Shown in pieces: positions 7,459 to 15,925 of a stretch of 22,993 nucleotides of DNA; within the stretch, counting starts at the first letter, position 1, and every line of letters begins with the position of its first letter. The stretch comes from Betaproteobacteria bacterium (lineage in GTDB: Bacteria; Pseudomonadota; Gammaproteobacteria; Burkholderiales; Burkholderiaceae_E). The position numbers and the translations under genes were made by a program. The notes under the pieces were generated by a model, which made no database searches, was not told the origin of the DNA, and saw only the letters and a list, made by a program, of their open reading frames with translations. The stretch is taken from the NCBI GenBank assembly GCA_016868095.1, contig VGHV01000006.1, positions 1 through 22,993 on the forward strand, written 5' to 3'.

Positions 7459-10284
7459 TTAGTCCTTGTCAAAAAAAAGCAGGGCGCTCTGTCGGGGAAT
7501 GGTCAGTACGCCGCGTTTAGCATCCCAAGTCGGCCTGACAGCATCGCGCGGCTCAAGTGCTGCCGATGCTTGTAGTCTGGGGTGAAGTCTGAGTGTTCGC
7601 CCCTTGAGTGCGTTGATCCGAATCCGTTGGGTTTCAAAGCTGCCATTCACCACATAGGCAATTCCGCGGTATGGTGGGCTGTCTGATTTGGCTTTGCTCT
7701 GAGGTTGATGGATGTCTTGATTTGCTGCAATGTGCGCAGCGATCACTAGTTGCGACGTGGATGGATCGTATGCACGCTTGCTTAGATCCAAGATGTCAAA
7801 GTCTAAAAACTTGAGCTGGTTTTGGATGGCTTTTGCGCTTTCAAGTCTCAATTCTGGAATGCTTCGCCGAATGTGTACCCAATCCAAAAAACTTCTTAGG
7901 GACCTTGCGATGTGTTCGGGTTTGGGGCGTACGTTTGGCTGATTGAGCAACGGCAGCATGCTCGCGTAGTCCTTGCTGTTTTCCGTGCCTGGCGGCAAGC
8001 CGCTACCAAAGGCATGGCTTTTGCCGCTCCAATCGATGCGATTGAACCAATCGCCCGAATCAAAACTGTTGCGATCCATCGATTTCGAGCGCATGAGTTC
8101 GCCGCCTGCATGGAAGTACGCAATCCCTTGGCTGAGGCTGTTGATTGCAAAGCCAAGCACTTGCGCACGTAGCCGATCCTCAGGCGAGGCACTCGCTGGA
8201 AGCCTGTAAACATTGATGTCAAAGAGCGTGTGATTGTCATGATTTTCAACATAGTTCACAACTTCACCTGGCTGTGCGACGTAGCCACAAGGTTGACCTT
8301 TGTAGTCTATGTCACGAAGACTTCGTGGGCTGCGCTCTAGTGATGGCTCAGCGAGCGTTCGCCACTCAAGCAGTTCAAAGTCGCCTAGGCTTCCTGCTAG
8401 TCCGCAAAGCAGCCAGTTTCGGATCTCAGGATTGCTGCGCCCATGCAAGAAACCAGCGTTGTCCGCTAAGGCCTGAGAAGCGTCGCCTGCGCTGCCTCCG
8501 CGCAGTGCATCGCGTGCACGATCGCTAAAGCTGGCAATACCACTACCTGCGAGTGCTAGTTGCGACGCCTGTTCAAATCGCTGATGATTGGCAACCTCAC
8601 CGAAATTCCATCCCTCGCCGATAAAGGGGACGGGCCGCTTCGCGATACCTTGAAGGGCCTCCTGGATCGCCAGCATGGCGGCCTTAGGCTGATGACCCAT
8701 CAAGTCGAAGCGGAACGAATCGATGCGGTAATCCTTCACCCAAGTGATCAGGCTATCTTGCATCAACTTAGCCATCATCGCATGCTCGGTTGCTGTGTTA
8801 TCGCAACAGGTAGAACGTTCTACTTCGCCAATCGCATTGAGTCGGTGGTAGTAACCCGGCACAATGCGGTCAAGCACCGACTGCGGGTGTTGCCCTGAAG
8901 CCGACATATGGTTGTAGACAACATCCATACCCACCCGCAATCCGATGCTATGCATGGCCTGCACAAAGGCGCGAAATTCTCTAATTCTTGAGCCCGCTTT
9001 TTCAGGGTTTAAGGCATAGCTGCCCTCCGGCACCTGAAAATGCAAGGGGTCATAGCCCCAGTTGAAGCAGTCGGTGGAAGCGTCGTTGCTGATCAATGCT
9101 TGTGGGGTCGGATCGGCTGGGTAGGCTGCTTTGACGGCCGTACTGGTGCAAGCGTCTTCTGGTACGGTGGCAAAGTCAAAGACGGGTAATAAGTGAAGAT
9201 CGCTGATGCCGGCCTGAGCAAGTCGCCTGAGGTGTTGCATGCCCCAACTGTCTTTGCTAAGGGCGGCAAGATATTTACCCCGCAACTTCGCAGGAACCTT
9301 GTCATCAGTTACGGAAAAGTCGCGCAGGTGCAATTCATAGATCAGCATCTGGGTTTGTGCCCTTACAGCTTGCGGCCTTCGTGCTTTGTCCCATCCTTTG
9401 GGTTTCGTTCGCGGATTATCGAGCCAGACGATGCGACTTTGTTTGGAATTCGCCGTTAGGTCAAGCGCGTAGGGATCGGTCACTTTATTGATCACGAGGC
9501 CATGCGAGGCTGTCCAGACTTCCACTAAATAGTGATAAGGCGTCCCAAACCAGGCTGGTTCAGGTCTTTGTTCTAGATCGATATGCCATATGCCCAGATG
9601 ATCAATACGCTTCATGGGAAGCAGTTGCGGCTTATGTTCTCCGATGCATAACCAAACCGATATTGCAGTCGGTGCCCACAATCGCAAACTCGGTTTGGGC
9701 ATGGTCTCTGATCCTGCGATGCTGAGACCGAGTGGTTGGGAACGGGCTGCCTCAGCGTAGAGTCGATCGAGTACGCTTGCGATCTGAATGCGCGATTGCC
9801 ATTGGACTTGATCTTGCAGGTCATAGGCCATAACAACCAAGTCTTCTCGCAATCGTTGGCGGATCGCGGCGCGGTCTTTCAGCGAAGCATCGTCGGGAAG
9901 CAAAAGCTCATAGCTCTCACCGAGGTAAGCCTTGTCGCCTTTCGGAACCATCTTGCTTTGCTTGAGTGACAGTGCCCATTCCTTAACATGAGGCTTGTTT
10001 GAATCTGCATAAAGCTCGCTTGCTCTCAATACAAAGCGAACCTGCGCCATTCGCCCCTTGAGTGATTCGGGCAAGGCCTTCTCAGGCAGCAAGAGCGAAT
10101 CGAAGGTATGCCAATGCAGTGCGGCTGACAACTTTTCTGTGGATGCTTGGATGGACCGGAAGCTTTGCTCCGATCGGCAATCCTCGGGCAGGGCGCGCGC
10201 CTGACTCGCCGTTGGTAGCCAAGCAAGCAAGCAACACATCAGCAAGTCAGCGAGTCGAAAGCGAGCATTCAAGATCTTGAGCAT
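7459..10284 (-). CDS. pulA: Secreted pullulanase-type alpha-1,6-glucosidase (GH13)
   Basis: Debranching enzyme that hydrolyses alpha-1,6 links in pullulan, amylopectin or branched dextrins; 941 residues. A Sec signal peptide ends near residue 31 (TASQARA), so it acts in the periplasm or outside. An N-terminal domain is followed by a CBM48-like module at about 197-280 (RLWAPTA, WHIDL). The catalytic barrel carries the pullulanase signature as FNWGYDP at about 407-413. It also has DVVYNH at 454-459, nucleophile Asp527 in FRFDLMG, acid/base Glu557 in IGEGWNFGE and Asp683 in VENHDNH. A C-terminal all-beta region resembling DUF3372 completes it. The start is ATG at 10284, because the signal peptide begins there and upstream in-frame codons run through the operator; its ribosome site is weak. 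It heads the operon with the binding protein and diverges from the GH13 lipoprotein gene. Confidence 0.92.
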   Translation of the reverse strand: MLKILNARFRLADLLMCCLLAWLPTASQARALPEDCRSEQSFRSIQASTEKLSAALHWHTFDSLLLPEKALPESLKGRMAQVRFVLRASELYADSNKPHVKEWALSLKQSKMVPKGDKAYLGESYELLLPDDASLKDRAAIRQRLREDLVVMAYDLQDQVQWQSRIQIASVLDRLYAEAARSQPLGLSIAGSETMPKPSLRLWAPTAISVWLCIGEHKPQLLPMKRIDHLGIWHIDLEQRPEPAWFGTPYHYLVEVWTASHGLVINKVTDPYALDLTANSKQSRIVWLDNPRTKPKGWDKARRPQAVRAQTQMLIYELHLRDFSVTDDKVPAKLRGKYLAALSKDSWGMQHLRRLAQAGISDLHLLPVFDFATVPEDACTSTAVKAAYPADPTPQALISNDASTDCFNWGYDPLHFQVPEGSYALNPEKAGSRIREFRAFVQAMHSIGLRVGMDVVYNHMSASGQHPQSVLDRIVPGYYHRLNAIGEVERSTCCDNTATEHAMMAKLMQDSLITWVKDYRIDSFRFDLMGHQPKAAMLAIQEALQGIAKRPVPFIGEGWNFGEVANHQRFEQASQLALAGSGIASFSDRARDALRGGSAGDASQALADNAGFLHGRSNPEIRNWLLCGLAGSLGDFELLEWRTLAEPSLERSPRSLRDIDYKGQPCGYVAQPGEVVNYVENHDNHTLFDINVYRLPASASPEDRLRAQVLGFAINSLSQGIAYFHAGGELMRSKSMDRNSFDSGDWFNRIDWSGKSHAFGSGLPPGTENSKDYASMLPLLNQPNVRPKPEHIARSLRSFLDWVHIRRSIPELRLESAKAIQNQLKFLDFDILDLSKRAYDPSTSQLVIAAHIAANQDIHQPQSKAKSDSPPYRGIAYVVNGSFETQRIRINALKGRTLRLHPRLQASAALEPRDAVRPTWDAKRGVLTIPRQSALLFFDKD

Positions 10285-10312
10285 GTGAAAAGTTTTCAGG
10301 TAATCTGCTTCA

Positions 10313-10327
10313 TGTAATTTTGCTACA
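10313..10327. promoter_or_regulatory. Putative HexR-type operator (box B) between divergent starch operons
   Basis: TGTAATTTTGCTACA; its complement, TGTAGCAAAATTACA, differs from box A by a single base. The centre (10320) is 36 bp from the pullulanase ATG and 35 bp from the GH13 lipoprotein ATG, in a gap of only 70 bp. One bound dimer could control both directions. The match to the HexR pattern is read from the sequence; binding is inferred. Confidence 0.7.
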
Positions 10328-10354
10328 TCTTGCCGTAAGCCAAGGAATTCACTG

Positions 10355-12166
10355 ATGCAAGCATTCAAGCGACGTACGGGTTGGTCTTCAAGGACGGGCT
10401 GGCCTCTGAACTGGTCTGCTTGCCTCCTCCATTTGTTGATGCTTGGCTGCGGATCAGAGTCAGGCATCGCTGCTTCAAGTTCGCTCAGCGCCGCATCAGT
10501 TTCGATCGTATCGCCAGGCTCAACCGATTCTGGCGTTAAACCGGGATCGATCTTAAGTGATCAAGCCGACGTGGGTTTTGTCGATCCGGGATCAAAGCTT
10601 TCCCAAGGATGGCGCCACCAGACATTCATGCAGGTCTACGTCCGAGCTTACAGAGATAGCAACGGCGATGGCGTGGGCGACCTTCAAGGGCTGATACAAA
10701 GTTTAGATTACCTTCAATGGTTAGGCATCCGAGCCCTATGGTTGATGCCTATTACTCAAAGTCAGGATCGTGATCATGGCTATGCAGTAAGCGACTTTCG
10801 TCAAATTGAAACTGACTATGGAAGCCTTGCCGATTTCGACGAGTTGATCAAGCAGGCGCATGCACGAGGCATCGCAGTCGTCATCGATCATGTCATTAAC
10901 CACAGCGCAGCGACGCATCCAGCTTTTATGGATGCCCGTTCAAATGCTCATAGTCCTTTTCGCTCATGGTATGTGTTTCAGAACACGCCGTCGCCTTCCT
11001 GGCAAATTTTTGGATCAAACCCGTGGCGTCAGGCTGCACCTGGTTCTTCGTCTGATTATTACTTTGCCGCATTTTCACCGACGATGCCCGAGTTTGACTG
11101 GCGTAACACAGCGATGCTTCAGTGGCACCTCGCGCATATGCGGTTCTGGCTCAATCGCGGGGTCGATGGATTCCGACTCGACGCAGTCAGCCACCTCGTT
11201 GAAAACGGCCCCAACGACTGGTACGACCAGGAGGAAAACCATCGCATTTTGGCGCAAGTTCGGACAGAAATTTCGCGCTACGATAATCGCTATCTTGTTT
11301 GCGAAGCTGTCGGCAAGCCCCTGCGTTATGCAGCACAAGATTCTTGCGGCAGGGCCTTTGCATTCGGTTTCGGCCCTCTAGTCCTGCGCGCAGCGCGGGG
11401 AGACAAGACGGCGTTTGAGCCGCTCGTACGTTACATAAGAGACATGCCTGGCGATGGTGCACTCGCTACGATGCTGGCAAACCATGATGCCTTTGCCGGT
11501 AACCGGGTCTGGGATCAGCTAGGCGGCGATCAAACGGCCTACCGGCTTGCCGCCGCCCTCTATCTTTTGCAACTTGGCACGCCCTTCATTTATTACGGCG
11601 AGGAAATCGGCCTTTCCGGCGGACAGGGATTAAGCGGTGATCCAAGCTTGCGGACACCGATGGTTTGGAATTCAAAGGCCCCACTTTATGGATTTAGCGA
11701 CGCCGCCAAACCCTTTCGGAACTTTTCAAGCAACGCGGCTGATCGCTCGGTAGAAAGTCAGAAACACGACCCAGCCTCGCTACTTCATCACTACCGCAAT
11801 CTTGTACGCCTGCGTGCTCAGCGATTAGCCTTGGCACAAGGTGAGCTCTTGTCTGTGCAAGTTAATGGTACGATATTACAAATGGAACGACGATTGGGCT
11901 CAGAGCATCTTCTAATGATCTATAACCTTGGAGACCAAGTCCAGCCCTTGGTCTCAGATTTGTTCTTGAGCAGCAAAAAACCTGCCCTGATTTTCGCCGA
12001 TTACCCGGGTATGTCGCGCGAGGCCCAGCTAATCCTGTTCGAACAGCAAGGATTCGACAAGGATTTGACTGTGCCTATGGCTTTGCGTCCGACTATGCCA
12101 CTCCATGGCGGGCCGGGTTATTTGATCCCTGCGGGGTTTTCGGGCGTTTGGTTACTCGCTCCATGA
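10355..12166 (+). CDS. GH13 alpha-amylase/alpha-glucosidase-family lipoprotein
   Basis: Glycoside hydrolase family 13 enzyme of 603 residues acting on alpha-1,4-glucans outside the cytoplasm. A signal with a lipobox-like HLLMLGC puts the acylated Cys at residue 32; the next residue is Gly, which favours the outer membrane. A Ser/Gly-rich linker of about 50 residues precedes the barrel. Barrel motifs are MQVYVRAYRDSNGDGVGD at about 92-109, DHVINH at 178-183, nucleophile Asp276 in DGFRLDAV, acid/base Glu317 in YLVCEAVG and Asp378 in LANHDAF. A beta C-domain ends in GVWLLAP. The ATG at 10355 has AAGGA eight bases upstream. Its last bases overlap the next gene (ATGA). Hydrolase versus glucosidase or transglycosylase activity cannot be decided here. 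A perfect 9-bp hairpin lies inside the gene at 11931-11955. Confidence 0.9.
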   Translation: MQAFKRRTGWSSRTGWPLNWSACLLHLLMLGCGSESGIAASSSLSAASVSIVSPGSTDSGVKPGSILSDQADVGFVDPGSKLSQGWRHQTFMQVYVRAYRDSNGDGVGDLQGLIQSLDYLQWLGIRALWLMPITQSQDRDHGYAVSDFRQIETDYGSLADFDELIKQAHARGIAVVIDHVINHSAATHPAFMDARSNAHSPFRSWYVFQNTPSPSWQIFGSNPWRQAAPGSSSDYYFAAFSPTMPEFDWRNTAMLQWHLAHMRFWLNRGVDGFRLDAVSHLVENGPNDWYDQEENHRILAQVRTEISRYDNRYLVCEAVGKPLRYAAQDSCGRAFAFGFGPLVLRAARGDKTAFEPLVRYIRDMPGDGALATMLANHDAFAGNRVWDQLGGDQTAYRLAAALYLLQLGTPFIYYGEEIGLSGGQGLSGDPSLRTPMVWNSKAPLYGFSDAAKPFRNFSSNAADRSVESQKHDPASLLHHYRNLVRLRAQRLALAQGELLSVQVNGTILQMERRLGSEHLLMIYNLGDQVQPLVSDLFLSSKKPALIFADYPGMSREAQLILFEQQGFDKDLTVPMALRPTMPLHGGPGYLIPAGFSGVWLLAP

Positions 12167-14808
12167 ATGCTTGTCGCACTGCCTGCTTTGCTTTGCTCAT
12201 GTGCATCTTGGCTCATTGGCACAACCTGGCCAGGGCCGATTGGCGAGACCAAATCGTTTATTTCGTGCTACTAGACCGCTTTGACGATGGCGATCCTTCA
12301 AACAATTGGCAAGGACCGCGGCATCTGGGGATTTACGACCCACGACGATCGGATCGTTATAGTGGTGGTGATCTAAAAGGCTTAGAAAGGCGTCTTGATT
12401 ATATCGCTGGTCTTGGGATGACTGCCGTTTGGATTAGTCCTCCAGTGCGTCAACAATGGTGGGAACCTAAGACACAATCAACCGGATACCACGGGTATTG
12501 GGCGGCTGATTTTAAATCGATTGATCCGCATCTTGGGACGCTTGCAGACTATCAGCGGTTGGCAAGGCGATTACGCGAACGTGGGATGCGCCTCATTCAA
12601 GACATTGTCTTAAACCATACTGGTGACTACTTTGATATAAACCCTCAAAACGGCCGCTATCAAGCCAATCGTGGCTCGATTCCTGCAGCGCCTTTGCAAT
12701 GGCCTTTCAATATGAATGATCCGCGGCGCGCATTAGATCGTCGCTATAATATTTTTCATTGGACCCCTGCGATCAGTAATTATAACGATCCAGATCAAGA
12801 GGCACGCTACCAAATGTCTGGGCTTGATGATTTGAATACCGATCATCCAACGATACGCCGTGCACTTAGAGAAAGCTATGGATTATGGATCGACAAAGTA
12901 GGTGTCGACGCATTTCGCATCGATACAGCTTTTTACGTGAGCCCAGACTTTCTCTACGATTTCATGCACTCGCCTGATCCATCTGCACCCGGCATGCACG
13001 AGCGAGCCGCAAGGCGGGGTATGAAGGGTTTTTTTGCTTTTGGCGAAGGCTTCGGCATCGACCGAAACGGCGAAACCCTCCAATCTAAACGCATTGAGTC
13101 TTACATGCATGACGCCTCTGGGCGTCAAGTACTGGGAGGAATGCTCAATTTCCCACTTTATGCCGCCTTCGATAAGGTTTTTGCAAGAGGAGCATCTCCC
13201 GCTTACTTACTCGATCGTTTGACTGAGATGCAAAGGCTTCATCCCCGGTGGCACTGGATGCCTTCATTCCTTGATAATCATGACGTTGATCGATTTCTAA
13301 GTTCAGGCGACGAAACTGGTCTTCGCCTGGCGATGCTCGCCATGATGACTTTGCCTGGCATTCCGGTGATCTACTACGGCACCGAGCAAGGCTTTAAGCT
13401 TCAACGACCTGCGATGTTTGCGACGGGTTGGGGCTCAGGCGGTCAATCGCATTTCGATCTTCATTCGCCTATGGCTTCGTGGATCCGTGCGCTTAGCGAA
13501 CTGCGACGCAGTAATAAGCTTTGGTCACGAGCTGGGTTTACACCGATTGCTGTGAGCCGGGATGGCCCTGGGCTGCTTGCCTTTGCCCGCGCTGCATGGC
13601 CAGACGCTGATCCGTCCGATCATTTCAGCCATGAAGGCTTGGTCCTCATGAATACCGCGAGTCAGCCAAGAGCGGTACCACTTAACTTGCTGGGCCTATC
13701 GTCGATTGATCCTCGCTGGATCCGTTTAGCCTGGTCGGCCGATGGGGGGCGCGATGCTTATCAAAAGGGTGACCGGGATGCTTATCAAGACGGAGGCCGG
13801 GACGCTTATCAAAAGCGGGGAAGCGGTATTTATAAAGAAAGCGAAGGGCTAATAGTCTTGGCACCAGGCTCAGCCCTCGTACTTGAGGTGCCAGCTGAGC
13901 TGATCAATAGGCCGTCAGCCTCAAACAACCCCAAGCCAGCCCAAGGTATGGTCGATCTCATCGCACAATGGGACCCGGCAAAAAGACTAAGCTTCATCGC
14001 GGACCAGGAGGGGGGCTTACCGTCTGAAACCCTATCGGCCTGGATTGGTGATGGCGAGGAAGCCTTGAGCGTTATCGTCCGAGAGGGGCAAAAGGCATGG
14101 AGCCAGCCGCAAAGCTTCGTGCTAAAGCGTGCTCGCCGAATGCTATTTTGCACGACAGATCCCGCGCTTGATGACAGGGGACCGAGCGGCACTTATCGCT
14201 ATCCCACGGGATCACATTGGGAGGCTATCCGTGCGGCGGATCTCCGCAAAGTTGAGATTGTTTCTGATGGCGAAGGACTGGAATTTGTCGTCGAAATGGC
14301 GGCGATTAGTCAACGCTGGGCGCCACGCTATGGTTTTGATCACGTGATGTTGACCTTATTTCTTGAGCTTCCCAAACGAAGCGGTGGTCAGTTTGCGATG
14401 CCCTTGCAGTTTGGAAACCTGCCCGAAGGTATGCGTTGGCATCTAAGGGCTAGGCTCGGTGGGTGGTCACAGGCCTTGTTCTCAAGCAAAGATTCATCAA
14501 GCGAACGAGAGGGTACGGCGGTCTTGGCTGATCTTGCGATTGAGGCAGATCCGGCGGCAAGGCGCATAAAGTTCCGCTTACCTGGCCATCTATTGAGGCC
14601 CGGAGAATCGTGGAATGGATCTCGCATTTATATCAATACCTGGGACTATGACGCGGGCTATCGCCCCCTTCAGCCCCTTGCCGGTCCCTTCCAGTTTGGA
14701 GGCGCTCAGCCTACGGCGGCACGCGAGATGGATGCCATAGGTCCCTTTCGACTGAACACCGGATTAAGCGTAGCTAGTTGCGATTCCAAGGCGGTACTTA
14801 GCCCATAA
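12163..14808 (+). CDS. Long secreted GH13 alpha-amylase-family enzyme with C-terminal accessory domain
   Basis: GH13 enzyme of 881 residues. A Sec signal peptide ends at about residue 25 (HNLARA). Barrel motifs are VYFVLLDRFDDGD, DIVLNH at about 147-152, nucleophile Asp254 in DAFRIDTAF, acid/base Glu295 in FAFGEGF and Asp374 in FLDNHDVDRF. After the C-domain, residues 530-561 hold a tandem 8-residue repeat (RDAYQxxx three times, then a decayed copy). The last 220 residues or so form a separate beta domain (FDHVMLTLF, GSRIYINTWDYDAGY) that looks like the glucodextranase C-terminal/DOMON-like module; that name is moderate confidence. The start is ATG at 12163, overlapping the previous stop as ATGA; a TTG at 12148 is less likely. 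The 3' end overlaps the opposing glk gene by 103 bp. Confidence 0.88.
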   Translation: MNACRTACFALLMCILAHWHNLARADWRDQIVYFVLLDRFDDGDPSNNWQGPRHLGIYDPRRSDRYSGGDLKGLERRLDYIAGLGMTAVWISPPVRQQWWEPKTQSTGYHGYWAADFKSIDPHLGTLADYQRLARRLRERGMRLIQDIVLNHTGDYFDINPQNGRYQANRGSIPAAPLQWPFNMNDPRRALDRRYNIFHWTPAISNYNDPDQEARYQMSGLDDLNTDHPTIRRALRESYGLWIDKVGVDAFRIDTAFYVSPDFLYDFMHSPDPSAPGMHERAARRGMKGFFAFGEGFGIDRNGETLQSKRIESYMHDASGRQVLGGMLNFPLYAAFDKVFARGASPAYLLDRLTEMQRLHPRWHWMPSFLDNHDVDRFLSSGDETGLRLAMLAMMTLPGIPVIYYGTEQGFKLQRPAMFATGWGSGGQSHFDLHSPMASWIRALSELRRSNKLWSRAGFTPIAVSRDGPGLLAFARAAWPDADPSDHFSHEGLVLMNTASQPRAVPLNLLGLSSIDPRWIRLAWSADGGRDAYQKGDRDAYQDGGRDAYQKRGSGIYKESEGLIVLAPGSALVLEVPAELINRPSASNNPKPAQGMVDLIAQWDPAKRLSFIADQEGGLPSETLSAWIGDGEEALSVIVREGQKAWSQPQSFVLKRARRMLFCTTDPALDDRGPSGTYRYPTGSHWEAIRAADLRKVEIVSDGEGLEFVVEMAAISQRWAPRYGFDHVMLTLFLELPKRSGGQFAMPLQFGNLPEGMRWHLRARLGGWSQALFSSKDSSSEREGTAVLADLAIEADPAARRIKFRLPGHLLRPGESWNGSRIYINTWDYDAGYRPLQPLAGPFQFGGAQPTAAREMDAIGPFRLNTGLSVASCDSKAVLSP
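13750..13845 (+). repeat. In-frame tandem 24-bp repeat inside the second GH13 gene
   Basis: Three successive 24-base units (13750-13773, 13774-13797, 13798-13821) each encode RDAYQ plus three variable residues. A degenerate fourth (13822-13845) encodes SGIYKESE. Reading frame is kept, and the DNA copies have diverged mostly at third positions and in the variable tail. The repeat sits just after the GH13 C-domain, so it probably forms a linker before the C-terminal module. Confidence 0.85.
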
Positions 14809-15770
14809 AAAGCCGCGTAGGTGTCGGTGATTAAGGCTAAAGGAATGTCAGCCAAATACGCCTCGAATCGTCCTTTCGCGATAAATCGGGCCTGTAACTG
14901 TGAGTTGATGACGAAATCTTGGATGCGCGGAAGAATGCCACCGGCTAGGAATACGCCTCCTCGCGCACCGAGCATTAGGGCAACATTGCCGCAAAAGCTA
15001 CCTAGCAAGGCACAAAAGCTCGCCATTGTTTCTTGGCATAGTGGATCGCGGTCGAGTTGATCGAGTATGTCGGCTGCGTGATATGTTTTCGGAGCTTTCC
15101 CGGAATTACCGCTCAACGCACAAACAGCCTCGTGAAGTAGGGGCAATCCTGCGCCAGAAAGCAGCCGTTCGGCGGACACATGGGGGTATCTTGATCTTAC
15201 CCAGGCAATCAGTTGCGCCTCCCACTCATCGGCCGCTGAGAGTGTTGCGTGGCCACCTTCACCAGCGAGCGCAACCCAACCCGCACCGATTTTCTTCAAG
15301 CCCGCAACGCCAAGCCCAGTTCCGGGGCCGATGACTGCAAGCGTCTCTTGGGTGCTGCCAGGTTGTGGCCCTGGAAAGCTCCGCCACTGCGTTGCTTGTA
15401 AATAGGGCAAAGCTAGGGCAAGTGCCTCAAAATCATTGATAACCATGCAGTGATCAAGGGCCAAGGTCGACCGCAATGACTGCGTTGAAAAAGACCAATG
15501 GCCATTCGTCAATTCGACACGATCACCACGCACGGGCGTGGCAACAGCGATGGCGGCTGTTCGAAACTCAGCTCGTTCTGCTCCAAGCAATCTCATATCA
15601 AGGCAGCGCTGCCGGTAGTGTTTGATTGCTTCCAAGGGGCTCGGAAAATCGGCTATGGCGAAGCTTTGAATGGCAATAATAGGCCCGGCCGAGCGCTGAA
15701 CGCAGGCAAAGCGAGCATTGGTTCCACCGATGTCGGCCAACAGCATCGGGTAAGGGGCAGGGGCTTGCAT
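14706..15770 (-). CDS. glk: Glucokinase, stand-alone, catalytic residues intact
   Basis: Cytoplasmic ATP-dependent glucokinase of the proteobacterial Glk family (ROK-unrelated), 354 residues. Present are the phosphate loop ADIGGTNARF at about 12-21, the sugar-binding LTNGHW, and catalytic Asp113 in VINDFEALA. Also present are GPGTGLGVAG at about 148-157, GEGGH at 170-174, LLSGAGL and the adenosine-side FLAGGILPR. The start is ATG at 15770; an in-frame TTG at 15789-15791 lies directly against an AGGA and is unlikely, though no good ribosome site precedes the ATG either. The final 25 or so residues extend beyond the usual family end and lie antisense to the tail of the GH13 gene. It supplies glucose 6-phosphate to Zwf. 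A HexR-type box sits 41 bp upstream, and the Glk-HexR fusion diverges from the same gap. Confidence 0.93.
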   Translation of the reverse strand: MQAPAPYPMLLADIGGTNARFACVQRSAGPIIAIQSFAIADFPSPLEAIKHYRQRCLDMRLLGAERAEFRTAAIAVATPVRGDRVELTNGHWSFSTQSLRSTLALDHCMVINDFEALALALPYLQATQWRSFPGPQPGSTQETLAVIGPGTGLGVAGLKKIGAGWVALAGEGGHATLSAADEWEAQLIAWVRSRYPHVSAERLLSGAGLPLLHEAVCALSGNSGKAPKTYHAADILDQLDRDPLCQETMASFCALLGSFCGNVALMLGARGGVFLAGGILPRIQDFVINSQLQARFIAKGRFEAYLADIPLALITDTYAAFYGLSTALESQLATLNPVFSRKGPMASISRAAVG

Positions 15771-15811
15771 GGATGGACTTACGTGGTTCAATCCTGATGA
15801 TCAGCCGGCAA

Positions 15812-15826
15812 GGTAACAAAACTACA
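15812..15826. promoter_or_regulatory. Putative HexR-type operator (box C) between glk and the glk-hexR fusion
   Basis: GGTAACAAAACTACA has the same CAAAA spacer as boxes A and B and one broken base in the left arm (G for T). It lies 41 bp before the glk ATG and 99 bp before the fusion-gene ATG, so it is best placed to control glk. A weak minus-strand promoter (TTGCGA, 17 bp, TACCTT) would overlap it. Autoregulation of the fusion gene from the same site is possible but not shown. Confidence 0.6.
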
Positions 15827-15925
15827 ACTGCTTCGCAATGGCAGCATCAATATGTAGGATCAAGGCGCGGATTTTCTTTGACTTTGCTCGATTAACATCA
15901 CGAAAGCATAACTAGGCTGCGCTTA

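Noticed and set aside
6127..10284. A shared 13-mer (CATGCTCAAGATC) near 6127-6139 and, on the other strand, at the pullulanase start
   Set aside because: A 13-base match is expected by chance in 23 kb, and one copy is coding sequence. I do not treat it as a regulatory element.
10285..10467. Upstream extension of the pullulanase reading frame to 10467
   Set aside because: It would run through the operator and into the divergent gene's 5' end; the signal peptide starts exactly at the ATG at 10284.
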